A stretch of 64,000 nt of DNA, from NCBI GenBank assembly GCA_027484825.1, contig JAIXSE010000035.1:62001-126000 (forward strand), read 5' to 3'. Shown one piece after another: positions 8,361-17,582 of this stretch. The DNA comes from Rubrivivax sp. GTDB taxonomy: Bacteria > Pseudomonadota > Gammaproteobacteria > Burkholderiales > Burkholderiaceae_C. Positions within the stretch are counted from its first letter, which is position 1. Each line of letters opens with the position of its first letter. Made by a program: the position numbers and the translations under genes. A model generated the notes under the pieces. The model saw only the letters and a program-made list of their open reading frames with translations. It had not been told where the DNA came from and made no database searches.

Positions 8361-10249
8361 AGCGTTGGCTGGCCGTGGCCCTGGTGGCCATTTTGGGAAC
8401 TTCGTTGAGCGGATGCGCCCTGCTGGGGTCGGACAACAAGGCCGAGCTCAAGGTCGCCGCGCCCACCGAACTGCCCGAGGGCAGCACCCTGGTGGACCGC
8501 CGCCGCCTCGAGGCCTACGAACTGACGGTGGACGCACCGCCCGAGCTACGTTCGCTGCTCATGACCCACCTGGACCTGGCCCGTTTTCGCGACACCCCCG
8601 ACGACCAGGCCCTCACCGCCGCCGAACTCCGCCGCCTCGCCGCCGTCGCACCGGAACAGGCGCGGCAACTGCTGGAAACCGCGGGGTATTTCAATGCCAA
8701 GGTCCGCACCGAAGAAGTCGGCGACCTGAACGACGGCGTGCGCAACCTGCGCCTGGTGGTGGACACCGGCCCGCGCGCCCTGGTCGGCGGCCTGGATCTG
8801 CGCATCGAAGGCCCGCTGCGGGCCATGGCCGAGCGCGGCGACAAGCTCGCCACCGCCCTGGAGCGCACCCTCACCCAGAGCTGGCAACTGCCGCCGCATT
8901 CCGGCTTCAGCCAGGGCGACTGGGCAGCCGCAAAAAACGCCCTGCTCACCCGCGCCCGCGCCCAGGGCTATCCCCTGGCCCGCATGACCCACAGCCAGGC
9001 GGTGGTGCTGGCCGACGAAAACACGGTCGACCTGGCCGTCACCCTGGAAACCGGCCCGCTGTTCACCCTGGGCGAGCTCAAGGTCGAAGGCCTCAAGCAC
9101 CAGCCCGAAGCCGCCGTGCGGCGCCTGGCCGGCTACAAGGAACATGACCCCTACAACGAACGGCTGCTGCTGGACTTCCAGGAGCGCCTGCTCGGCACCC
9201 AGCTGTTCGACAGCGCCAGTGTCGAGATCAATCCGGAGCAGGTGAATCCGGAACCGGGTGTCGAGAAGGTGGAAGTGCCGGTGACCGCCAAGCTGCGGGA
9301 AGCCGCCCGCCAGCAGGTCACGACCAGCGTCGGCTACCACAGCGTCAACGGCCCGACGGTCGGCATTGAACACACCCACCGCAAGCCCTTCGGCCTGAAC
9401 ATCCGCGAGCGCACCAAGCTGACCATCGGCCGGGACAACAGCTCCATCGACACCGAAATCAGCTCCCATCCCCAGCCCAACATGCAGCGCAGCCTGGCCG
9501 CGTTTTATGCCGAGCGGCTCAAGTCCGGGGATCAGGTCAACGTCAACCTGCGAGGCCGGGTCGGTTATGCCCGGGAGACCGAGCCGGAAGACCGGCTGCA
9601 ATACATCGAAGTGCTGCGCTCCTGGGAGCATGCGCCCAATGTGCAGACGACCATGGCCGGTGCGGTGTCGGTGAACCAGCAGAACATCTGGCGCCGCGTC
9701 GACTCCAAGCTGTTGCCCACCAAAGGCTGGACCGCCAGCCTCGTCTTCGGCGGCGGCTGGGCCAGCAGCAACACCGAGCCCAACGGACCGTTCGGCAAGG
9801 CGGTGGGCAAGTTCTATTGGTACACGCCCCTGCCAGGCCGCTGGCTCTTCTCCAGCCGGGTGGAAGCCGGCCAGATTCTGGCCAAGGGCAAGCTGGGCCT
9901 GCCGGAAGCGCTGCGGTTTCGCACCGGCGGTGACGACACCGTCCGCGGCTATGCCTACAACGAACTGGGCCCGCTGGATTCCAATGGCAACCAGACCGGC
10001 GGCCGCGTGCTGCTGGATGGCAGTGTGGAAGTCTCGCACCCGCTCACCCCCAAGATTCCGCAGCTCATGGGCGCCGTGTTCATCGACGCCGGTCAGGCCG
10101 CGCAGAACTGGGGCGGCTACAAGCCGGCCTACGCAGTGGGCACCGGCCTGCGTTACCGCAGCCCGGTGGGCGTGCTGCGCATGGACTTCGCCAAGGGCAA
10201 CCTGGCTGACAAATACCGATTCCACTTCAGTGTGGCCATTGCCCTATGA
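8357..10249 (+). CDS. tamA: TamA, Omp85-family outer membrane protein
   Basis: TamA with TamB forms the translocation and assembly module, which helps insert some outer membrane proteins and moves phospholipid across the periplasm. The 630-residue protein has POTRA domains (about 60-330, for example GYFNAKVRTEEVGDL and LVVDTGPRALVGGL) and a C-terminal 16-stranded barrel including the surface-antigen motif FRTGGDDTVRGY. It ends YRFHFSVAIAL. The signal sequence carries a good lipobox, LSGC at 18-21, so the N-terminus may be lipidated, which is unusual for TamA. It overlaps the vWA gene upstream and tamB downstream by four bases each. Confidence 0.92.
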   Translation: MKRWLAVALVAILGTSLSGCALLGSDNKAELKVAAPTELPEGSTLVDRRRLEAYELTVDAPPELRSLLMTHLDLARFRDTPDDQALTAAELRRLAAVAPEQARQLLETAGYFNAKVRTEEVGDLNDGVRNLRLVVDTGPRALVGGLDLRIEGPLRAMAERGDKLATALERTLTQSWQLPPHSGFSQGDWAAAKNALLTRARAQGYPLARMTHSQAVVLADENTVDLAVTLETGPLFTLGELKVEGLKHQPEAAVRRLAGYKEHDPYNERLLLDFQERLLGTQLFDSASVEINPEQVNPEPGVEKVEVPVTAKLREAARQQVTTSVGYHSVNGPTVGIEHTHRKPFGLNIRERTKLTIGRDNSSIDTEISSHPQPNMQRSLAAFYAERLKSGDQVNVNLRGRVGYARETEPEDRLQYIEVLRSWEHAPNVQTTMAGAVSVNQQNIWRRVDSKLLPTKGWTASLVFGGGWASSNTEPNGPFGKAVGKFYWYTPLPGRWLFSSRVEAGQILAKGKLGLPEALRFRTGGDDTVRGYAYNELGPLDSNGNQTGGRVLLDGSVEVSHPLTPKIPQLMGAVFIDAGQAAQNWGGYKPAYAVGTGLRYRSPVGVLRMDFAKGNLADKYRFHFSVAIAL

Positions 10250-13200
10250 GTGAGCCGCAGGATTCCCAACGACCCGCTGACGGCGCACCGGAAGACGGCT
10301 CGTCGCAGGCGCGCGTCGCCACGCCGACCGCTCCCGCTCATGGCCGCGGTCGCCGCCGTCGTGCGGCACGTGGCCTGGTCTGGACGCTGCTCGCGGTGCC
10401 GGTCCTCATCGGTCTGCTGCTGCTGGCCCTGACCTGGGGACTCAAGACCGAACGCGGCACGGCCTGGGTGCTGTCGCAAGTGCCGGGTCTGTCGCTGCAG
10501 AACGCACGTGGCCGATTGCTGGGCGACTTCGATGTGGACCGCGCCGAGCTGGTGCTGCCCGGGACCGAAGACCGCATCGTGCTGGAGCAACTGCAATGGC
10601 GCGGCCTTCGCCTGGCCTGGAACCGCTCTCCCCTCTTGTGGGGCGAAGTGCAGGCGGATCGCCTCGTCGTGGCCCGACTGCGGGTGCAGATGGCGCCTTC
10701 CCCCAGCACCGGCGCTGCCCAGCCACCCGCCAGCCTGATCAGTCCGGTGGCCGTGAGCATTGCGGACCTGGAGGTCGGGGAGCTGTTCGTGCCCGGCCTG
10801 AGCCAACCCTTGCGAGGGCTGCGCGGACAGGCCCGCATTGGCGCGGATGGCGGCGAGCATCACCAACTGGACCTGCGGTCCTTGCAATGGCAGATGCTGA
10901 CCCTCTCCGGCAGCGCCCAGATCCGCACCAGCGCCGACCTGGCCCTGACCAGCAGCTGGCGCCTCAGCCAGCCCCAGGGCAAGCTCCCTTGGACAGCGCC
11001 CTTCCAGCTCAACGGGCCACTGCGCGCGCTCAATCTTCAGGGGCAACTGGAAGCGGCCCAGCAAAAGCTCCAGATCGCCGCCCAGCTGCAGCCGTTTGCC
11101 GCCTTCCCGCTGGCCCGGCTGGAGACCGATGCCAAGGACCTGAACCTGGCCGCCCTGCTGCCGGACGCCGGTGTGCCGCACACCGGCCTGACCGGTCGCG
11201 TACTGCTCACGCCCAACAAGGACCAGTCCCTGACGCTCAAGGCGGACCTGTCCAACACAGAGGCCGGCCGACTGGACCAGGACCGGATCCCGCTGAAGTC
11301 GCTGGCCCTGGAAGCCCTGCTGGATCCGTCCAACTGGACCCGGCTGCGCCTGCCCAAACTGGATGCGCAGCTGACGGGTGGCGGGCGCCTTCAAGCCAAC
11401 GGCCAGACCAGCGCCCGTGACGGCTCGGTGCTGACGCTCCAGCTGGAAGGGCTGGACAGCCGCCAGTGGCATGCGGACTGGCCGCTGATCCAGGCCCGCG
11501 GCACCGTCAAACTCGGCACCAAGGCCAGCTTGACCGGCGCCTCGGCGGACGACGCGCTGCAGGTGGATGGCCGGCTCCAGGGTCGGCTGGGCCAAGGACA
11601 GTGGCAGGCGCCGCTGGACGTGGTGCTGGATGCCGATCTGAAGCGGCAGTCGGTGGTGCTGAATGCCTTCGAGGCGACCTCGGGGCCCGCCACGGTCAAG
11701 GCGTCGGGCGAGCTGACCCTGACCGACGCGATGAGCCTGAACGGCGGCTGGCAGACGCGGCTGGAGGCCAGCGTGCAAGGCCTGGACTTGCGGCGGCTGC
11801 AGGCGGGCGGCGCGGCGGGGAATGCGACCGCCAATGCGGCGTCGAAGACCGTGGCGAAGGCAGCGGCGAATGCGGCGGGGAAAGCGGAGGCAAAAGCGAC
11901 GACGAATGCTGCGCTGGACCCCATCGGCGGTGCCGGTGCGCAGACCCTGAATGGCCGCTTGCAAGCCAAGTTGCAGTCGGTCCGTGGCAGCCTCTGGCCG
12001 CAGGGGCAGGCGCAGTTGGACGTGCAGCCCAGCGTGTGGCAGAGCCTGCCGCTGCAGGGCCAGGTTCGTTATGCCCGTCAGGGCGCCGGAGCCCCCGACC
12101 TCACGGCCGACCTGCGGCTGGCCGACGCCACGCTGCAGGCCCGCACCCGCATCGACCCGGCCCTGCGCCAGGGTGGGGAGCAGGTCAACCTGGCCGTCGA
12201 TCTGAGCGCACCGAACCTCACCAGCCTGCAACCCCTGCTGCGCAGTCAGTGGCCGACCGCCACCGTGCAGGGCGCCTTCACTGCGTCCACGACGGTGCAG
12301 TTGGTGCGCCCTGGCTCGCGCCAAGCGCTCTACACCAGCGACGGCAAGTGGGATCTGCAAGGCTTTGCCCTGGGCGGCGTGGCCGGACTGCCGTCGGTGT
12401 CGGCGCGCTCGCCCAGCACCGGGCCCAACACCGCCAGCGCGGGTGCAGTGCCCAGTGCGGGCAGCCGGGCAGGCGCAAAAACGGGCCCGTCCACCGGACG
12501 GACGGTGAATGCCGCGTCGGCGGAGCGTTCATCCTCCCTGCCCCGCAGCACCTCGCTGGGTCGCAGCGGTGGCACTGCCGCCGTCAATGCCAATGCCACC
12601 GGCAATCGCGCCGCCCCCACCAACGCCGCCGGCAGCCTGGCCCCGGTCCAATTGGACAGCGGCAGCGGCGTCTGGTCGCTGTCCAGCCAGCGCGACGCCA
12701 AGCTGCTGTGGACCACTCAGCTCAAGCAGTTGCGAGTGGCCCCAGCGCAATTGCAGTTGGAAGACACCACGCTGAACCTGCAAGGCAGTTGGGCACAGCA
12801 CAAGCTCAGCCTGGACACCCAGGGCCGCCTGCCCCTGCCGCCCCTGCTGACCGCCCCCACCAACAGCAAGGTGGTGGCCCGCGCGGCGGCTGCCAGCGGG
12901 GTGGTGGTCAGCGGCCTTCAACTGGATGCCAAGGGCGCCCAGGCGCAGGTGTCGCTGCAAGGTAGCCTGGACAAGGATCCGCTGGTGGCCTGGCGCCAGG
13001 GCGGCCAATGGCAGGCCCGCGACCTGATGCTCCAGTTGCGGGCCAACCAGGTCAATGACCCCTTGCTCAAGGCCGGCCCGCTGGTGGCCGCCGTCCGACT
13101 GGAGCCGCAGTTGCAGGTCCGTGACGCCAGCCTGGCGCCGGGCCGGCTGGAGGTGCTGGGGGCCGGCATCCGCTGGACCCGCTTGAGCTGGCAGTCGCCC

Positions 13201-14835
13201 GCCAACTGGGACCTGCAGGCCGACCTGGAACCGCTGGCGGCTGCACCGGCGCTGGCGCGTCTGCAACCGGACTTCGGCTGGGGCGGCGACCTGCGCATCG
13301 ACGGCCACTTCAACACCCGGCGCGATGGCCGCAACCTGTTGATCGACTTCCTGGTCTCCCGCACGACCGGTGACCTCACCGTGACCGATGAGGTCAGCAC
13401 CCAGCGACTGGGCCTGACCGACCTGCGACTGGGCCTGCAGGCGGACCGAGGCGTGTGGCACCTGGTGCAGGGTGTGGCCGGTCAGAACATGGGCGCGGTG
13501 GGCGGCGCGGTGACCTTCCGCATGAACGACCCGCTGGCCTTGCCCGACAAGGACGCAACGCTGGAAGGCGCCATCGAATCGCAGGTGGACAACCTGGGCA
13601 ACTGGGGCCCGTGGGTGCCGGCCGGCTGGCGCCTGGGTGGCAGCCTGCATGCCTCCATCGGCCTGGCCGGTACGCTGGGGGCACCGGAAGTGCGTGGGCA
13701 GATCGGCGGCCAGAAGCTGTCGCTGCGCAATGCGCTGATGGGGGTGGACATGAACAACGGCGCGCTGCTCATGACCATGTCCGGCACGCAGGCGCGGCTG
13801 GAGAGCTTCACCGCCAAGGGCGGCAACGGCCAGATCAGTGCCCAGGGGGATGTGCGCTTCGGCCGTGAACCCAGCGCCCAGTTGACCCTGACCGCCGACA
13901 GCTTTGCCCTGCTCCAGCGGGTGGACCGGCGTGTGGTGGCCAGCGGGTCCGCCCAGATCCAGGCGCAGGCGCAATTGCTGGACCTCAAGGGGCGCTTTGT
14001 CATCAATGAGGGTCTGTTTGACTTCTCCCGCGGCGATGCGCCACAGCTGGACAGCGACGTGCAGGTGGTGCGCCAGAACGCACCGCCGCGCGCCGAGATC
14101 AACGGCAAGCCGCTGCGCGTGAAGCTGGATGTGGATGTGGAACTGGGCCGGCGCCTGCAATTGCGCGGCTACGGCATCGACACCCGCATCCGCGGCGCCG
14201 TGCATCTGGCGCAGGACGGGCAACCTCGCCCCACCCTGGAGGGCGAGGTGCGCAGCGAAGGCGGCACCTTCAATGCCTATGGGCAGAAGCTGGATGTGGA
14301 GCGCGGTGTGTTCACCTTCGTGGGGCCGCTGGACAACCCGCGCCTGGACGTGCTGGCCATCCGGCCGGGTCTGGAGAATGACGCGGTGCGCGTGGGCGTC
14401 ACCGTGACCGGGACCGCCTCAAACCCGCGCATCAAGCTGTATTCCGATCCGGACATGAGCGAGACCAACAAGCTGTCGTGGCTGGTGCTGGGCCGTTCTC
14501 CGGACAACCTGGGGCGCAGCGACACGGCGCTGATGCAGCGGGCCGCGATGGCGCTGATCAGCGGGGACGGCGAGAGCGCCAGCGACAAGCTGATCCACCG
14601 CATCGGGCTGGATGAGCTGTCCTTCAGCGGCGAAGGGGATGATGCGCGCGGCACGGTGGTGCGCCTGGGCAAGCAGATCAGCCGCGATGTGTTTGTGGCC
14701 TACGAGCGCGGTCTCAACGCCACCACCGGCAACTGGCAGCTGATCTACAAGCTGGCGCAGCGATTCACGCTGCGGGCGCAGGCGGGGGAAGACCAGCAGG
14801 GGCTGGATCTGATCTGGATCTGGAAGTGGGAGTGA
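10246..14835 (+). CDS. tamB: TamB, translocation and assembly module inner membrane protein
   Basis: TamB is a very long periplasm-spanning beta-taco protein anchored in the inner membrane that works with TamA. Here it has 1529 residues, a cytoplasmic Arg-rich start (HGRGRRRRAARG), one membrane segment (about 43-65), long repetitive beta-helix regions and the conserved C-terminal DUF490 domain (about 1150-1529, with NPRIKLYSDPDMSETNKLSW). Two low-complexity insertions stand out: an Ala/Asn/Lys-rich one at about 520-560 and a Ser/Ala/Gly-rich one at about 715-800. Start overlaps the tamA stop (ATGA). Confidence 0.93.
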   Translation: MSEPQDSQRPADGAPEDGSSQARVATPTAPAHGRGRRRRAARGLVWTLLAVPVLIGLLLLALTWGLKTERGTAWVLSQVPGLSLQNARGRLLGDFDVDRAELVLPGTEDRIVLEQLQWRGLRLAWNRSPLLWGEVQADRLVVARLRVQMAPSPSTGAAQPPASLISPVAVSIADLEVGELFVPGLSQPLRGLRGQARIGADGGEHHQLDLRSLQWQMLTLSGSAQIRTSADLALTSSWRLSQPQGKLPWTAPFQLNGPLRALNLQGQLEAAQQKLQIAAQLQPFAAFPLARLETDAKDLNLAALLPDAGVPHTGLTGRVLLTPNKDQSLTLKADLSNTEAGRLDQDRIPLKSLALEALLDPSNWTRLRLPKLDAQLTGGGRLQANGQTSARDGSVLTLQLEGLDSRQWHADWPLIQARGTVKLGTKASLTGASADDALQVDGRLQGRLGQGQWQAPLDVVLDADLKRQSVVLNAFEATSGPATVKASGELTLTDAMSLNGGWQTRLEASVQGLDLRRLQAGGAAGNATANAASKTVAKAAANAAGKAEAKATTNAALDPIGGAGAQTLNGRLQAKLQSVRGSLWPQGQAQLDVQPSVWQSLPLQGQVRYARQGAGAPDLTADLRLADATLQARTRIDPALRQGGEQVNLAVDLSAPNLTSLQPLLRSQWPTATVQGAFTASTTVQLVRPGSRQALYTSDGKWDLQGFALGGVAGLPSVSARSPSTGPNTASAGAVPSAGSRAGAKTGPSTGRTVNAASAERSSSLPRSTSLGRSGGTAAVNANATGNRAAPTNAAGSLAPVQLDSGSGVWSLSSQRDAKLLWTTQLKQLRVAPAQLQLEDTTLNLQGSWAQHKLSLDTQGRLPLPPLLTAPTNSKVVARAAAASGVVVSGLQLDAKGAQAQVSLQGSLDKDPLVAWRQGGQWQARDLMLQLRANQVNDPLLKAGPLVAAVRLEPQLQVRDASLAPGRLEVLGAGIRWTRLSWQSPANWDLQADLEPLAAAPALARLQPDFGWGGDLRIDGHFNTRRDGRNLLIDFLVSRTTGDLTVTDEVSTQRLGLTDLRLGLQADRGVWHLVQGVAGQNMGAVGGAVTFRMNDPLALPDKDATLEGAIESQVDNLGNWGPWVPAGWRLGGSLHASIGLAGTLGAPEVRGQIGGQKLSLRNALMGVDMNNGALLMTMSGTQARLESFTAKGGNGQISAQGDVRFGREPSAQLTLTADSFALLQRVDRRVVASGSAQIQAQAQLLDLKGRFVINEGLFDFSRGDAPQLDSDVQVVRQNAPPRAEINGKPLRVKLDVDVELGRRLQLRGYGIDTRIRGAVHLAQDGQPRPTLEGEVRSEGGTFNAYGQKLDVERGVFTFVGPLDNPRLDVLAIRPGLENDAVRVGVTVTGTASNPRIKLYSDPDMSETNKLSWLVLGRSPDNLGRSDTALMQRAAMALISGDGESASDKLIHRIGLDELSFSGEGDDARGTVVRLGKQISRDVFVAYERGLNATTGNWQLIYKLAQRFTLRAQAGEDQQGLDLIWIWKWE

Positions 14836-14857
14836 TGCGGGCGGGTGCCTGATCGCC

Positions 14858-15970
14858 CTAATGCGCCGCACTGGCCACGGCACGGGCCTGGGCCTGTCGG
14901 ACCAGATCGTCAAAGGCGGCCACGGCGGTTTGGCGGTCGGGGCTGCGCAGCATGTCCACCACCCGGCCTTGCCGCGTCAGGGAAGCGGTGAACTGGCCGG
15001 AGTCTGCGCTCCACACGAGGCGCGCCACTTCATCGCCAATACGCTCGCGTCGCAAGGTCTCCACGGCTTGGCCGACCACGGAGGAGGCGTCAGGCCGCGC
15101 TGCGGGCGGCTTCCCGTCACCAGACGGGCGACTTGCGCCGATTGCCGGGGAGGCCGCCGGGGTGGGAAGGACTTTTCCACCCGTGCCCGTGCCTGTGCCT
15201 GCACCCGCGCCGGAGGGGTTACCGTTGCCGGCGCCTCCGGCATTGGCCACATACGCCTCCCGCGCCTGGCGGACGCGTTCAAGATCCATTTCATCCACGT
15301 CGTCCGCAGCGGCCAGGCGCTCGCGGGGAACGGGGACCGTGCGCAGATCCTGGCCTGGCCTTAGTGCCGCAACAGTGCCGGAGCCTGCGCCATTGCCTGC
15401 ACCGGTATTGGCGCCCAGTGCGGCGCCCTGCCCCGTGCCGGGTGATGCGTCGGGCGTGTTGCCGTTGCCCGAAGCATTCATCTGCCCCAGCAACACCGGC
15501 CGACCCACCTCCCCCAGCGCGGCCAGGCGCCGAAAGCTGTCGAAATTGAGCCAGGCTTCCGCCTCGTTGACAGGCTTGAGGGTGCGACGCAGCGCGCCTT
15601 GCAGCGACACGCTGACGTAATACTGCCGGGACGGCTGATAGAGCCAGACATCAATACGGGCGTCGCCCATGTCCGCGCGGCGAAGCAGCGCCAGATCGCG
15701 GCTGGACATCCGGCTGCGCAGCTCCGCGATGTTGGCGGCTTCCACCTGCGCGACCCGCCGTGCATCGGTCTGCGCCGACGAAGCCGCATGGCCATTCGCA
15801 TTGGCCGCTTCCGCGGCCCGTGCCACGCGGGTCTTGGCGGGCCGTTTCCCGTCTGCTGCCCAACTCGGCGGCGCAGCGGCCAGACCCATCACCAGCGCCG
15901 CAGCCAGCCACCCGCGAAGCCCCCATGAGGGGCGCGCGCGCAATCGAGGCGGGCGTGGCAGGGGCAGCAT
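14858..15970 (-). CDS. Secreted Gly-rich protein of unknown function
   Basis: I do not recognise a family. The 370-residue protein has a signal peptide (hydrophobic 22-33, cleavage near PSWAADG). Residues about 85-155 are well structured (MGDARIDVWLYQPSRQYYVSVSLQG), followed by a Gly/Asn/Thr-rich low-complexity stretch (about 165-200), a charged helix (DDVDEMDLERVRQAREAY), a second Gly-rich segment and a folded tail (about 305-370). It is convergent to tamB with only 22 bases between stops. Likely periplasmic or surface exposed; this is inference from the signal peptide. Confidence 0.7.
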   Translation of the reverse strand: MLPLPRPPRLRARPSWGLRGWLAAALVMGLAAAPPSWAADGKRPAKTRVARAAEAANANGHAASSAQTDARRVAQVEAANIAELRSRMSSRDLALLRRADMGDARIDVWLYQPSRQYYVSVSLQGALRRTLKPVNEAEAWLNFDSFRRLAALGEVGRPVLLGQMNASGNGNTPDASPGTGQGAALGANTGAGNGAGSGTVAALRPGQDLRTVPVPRERLAAADDVDEMDLERVRQAREAYVANAGGAGNGNPSGAGAGTGTGTGGKVLPTPAASPAIGASRPSGDGKPPAARPDASSVVGQAVETLRRERIGDEVARLVWSADSGQFTASLTRQGRVVDMLRSPDRQTAVAAFDDLVRQAQARAVASAAH

Positions 15971-16115
15971 GACAGGAGCTTCAGTTCGACAAGTCTTCGG
16001 GCGCCGGAAGTGTCAGGCAAGACAAGATCGGATTCTGAACATGACACCGGCCGAGTTGTAAGCGGCCGTGGCAAAACCCGTGTTTAAACAACGATTACAC
16101 GGCGTTCCATCGCGC

Positions 16116-16691
16116 TTATGGTCTGGCGACGGCCTCGACCTGGATCCGCAGGGTCACATCCATCTTGAAGCCCCAATCCTTGCCAGCGCTCAAGCCAAAG
16201 GCCTCCCGATTGAAGCTGCCCGACGCATCCGCGCCGCAGAAGTCACGCTTGTTCATCGGGTGGGGCATGCACTTGAGCTGATTCACCGTCAAGGTCATGG
16301 GCTGGGTCTTGCCGTTGAGGGTCAGCTCGCCCACCACCTGACTCGGGACGCCCCCTTTGGCCCCCTCGAACCGGCCCTTGAAGGTGGCGGTGGGGTTCTT
16401 CTCCACATTGAAGAAGTCCTTGCCGGTGGCCCAATTGTTCATGGCGTCCAGGCCGAAGTCGATGCTGGCCAGGTCCATCTGCACGTCCACGCCACCCGCG
16501 CCGGTGGCCTTGTCATAGACGATGGTGCCGGCGTTCTTGTTCAGCTTGCCGCGCCAGTAGGACATGCCCATGTGGTCGGCTTCGAAGCTGGGGAAGGTGT
16601 GGGCAGGGTCGATGTCGTAGGTGACGGGCGCGGCTTGCGCGGCCGTGGCGAACAGTGCCGCGCACAGGGCGGGCAGCAGCAGCGATTTCAT
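16116..16691 (-). CDS. YceI family periplasmic lipid-binding protein
   Basis: YceI proteins are lipocalin-like beta-barrels that bind polyisoprenoids in the periplasm. From the ATG at 16691 the protein has 191 residues, with signal peptide MKSLLLPALCAALFATAAQA, then the typical start APVTYDIDPAHTFPSFEADHMG and family strands KGRFEGAKGG and ELTLNGKTQPMTLTV. Two cysteines (in KCMPHP and DFCGAD) could form a disulfide. An ATG at 16781 is open but would place the signal peptide internally. The next gene on this strand starts 160 bases upstream. Confidence 0.9.
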   Translation of the reverse strand: MKSLLLPALCAALFATAAQAAPVTYDIDPAHTFPSFEADHMGMSYWRGKLNKNAGTIVYDKATGAGGVDVQMDLASIDFGLDAMNNWATGKDFFNVEKNPTATFKGRFEGAKGGVPSQVVGELTLNGKTQPMTLTVNQLKCMPHPMNKRDFCGADASGSFNREAFGLSAGKDWGFKMDVTLRIQVEAVARP

Positions 16692-16850
16692 CTGCGGTCC
16701 TTCTTGGAATGACGATCCCATCATCTCCGCCGCAGAAGGTGGGCGCAAGCTGGGAGGCGCCCGGACATGCCCGGCGGACATGCCCCGGCCCGGGCGCGCT
16801 CTGGTGGGCTCAGACGCGCTCAGCCGCGCGGAGAACCACCCAACAAGCGC

Positions 16851-17195
16851 TCAGAGGATCCCGAGCCCGGACAGGACGGCCACCGTGCCCATGCCGATGG
16901 TCATGAAACCGTAGAAGAACGCCATCTTGGGCGTGGACGGGCAGGACATGCGGGTGCAGAACCAGATCAGGCCCCGCAGGAAGAAGGTCTTGTGGTGGAA
17001 GAAATAGGCCGCCAGAAACATGCAGCCCCAGACGATCAGGTAGACCCCAACCGCCACATCGCGCGAGGCCGCCGGGGCGCGCAGCGCGGCCACGGTCACC
17101 AGCGCCAGCAGGCAGATCAGGGCGAAGCCGAGAACGCCGCCGCGTTCCTCCTGGGCGGGAGCACTCAGGGGTGTCTGGGGGGCGTCAGTCTTCAT
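16851..17195 (-). CDS. Small integral membrane protein of unknown function
   Basis: A 114-residue protein with three predicted membrane segments: about 23-40 (GFALICLLALVTVAAL), about 50-65 (VGVYLIVWGCMFLAAYFF) and about 93-112 (FFYGFMTIGMGTVAVLSG). Between the second and third lies HHKTFFLRGLIWFCTRMSC with two cysteines. I chose MKTDAPQ (17195) over the ATG at 17219, which would start almost against the tRNA. No family recognised. Confidence 0.65.
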   Translation of the reverse strand: MKTDAPQTPLSAPAQEERGGVLGFALICLLALVTVAALRAPAASRDVAVGVYLIVWGCMFLAAYFFHHKTFFLRGLIWFCTRMSCPSTPKMAFFYGFMTIGMGTVAVLSGLGIL

Positions 17196-17221
17196 GGGGA
17201 GGGGGCTGGGATGGAACACCG

Positions 17222-17296
17222 TGGTGGCCCCACCAGGAATCGAACCTGGATCTGCCCCTTAGGAGGGGGCTGTGCTATCCATTGAACCATAGGGCC
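17222..17296 (-). tRNA. tRNA-Arg (anticodon CCT)
   Basis: On the minus strand the sequence folds as a standard cloverleaf. The acceptor stem GGCCCTA pairs with TGGGGCC, discriminator A, and CCA is encoded (17222-17224). The anticodon loop CTCCTAA is closed by GCCCC/GGGGC, and the T-arm contains GGTTCGATTCC. It reads AGG codons. The boundaries include CCA. Confidence 0.97.
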
Positions 17297-17582
17297 ACGC
17301 GGGCGGTATTGTGCCTCAACCGAAAAGCCGGCCGCACCCACTCATGGATGCAATGAACGCGCTTTGCCCAAGGGGCGGCCGCGCGTCATCTCCTCACGAT
17401 CTCCTCAACATCAGCTCGTCATGTCCGACCGGATCCGAGTAAATAAGGGGTAAAACGGGTTCTCTCAGCGGGCCGGGTTTTTGCCCCGGGCCTATACTGG
17501 CACAAGGCTGAAATGTGTTCTGTGCGCCTGCATGGCGCCACGTAAATCAGCCACTGCTGTACGAATAAGGATTTTTCGCATC

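Noticed and set aside
8546-14223. Several 550-735-codon minus-strand frames opposite tamA and tamB
   Set aside because: Shadows of high-GC coding sequence; no domains or ribosome sites.
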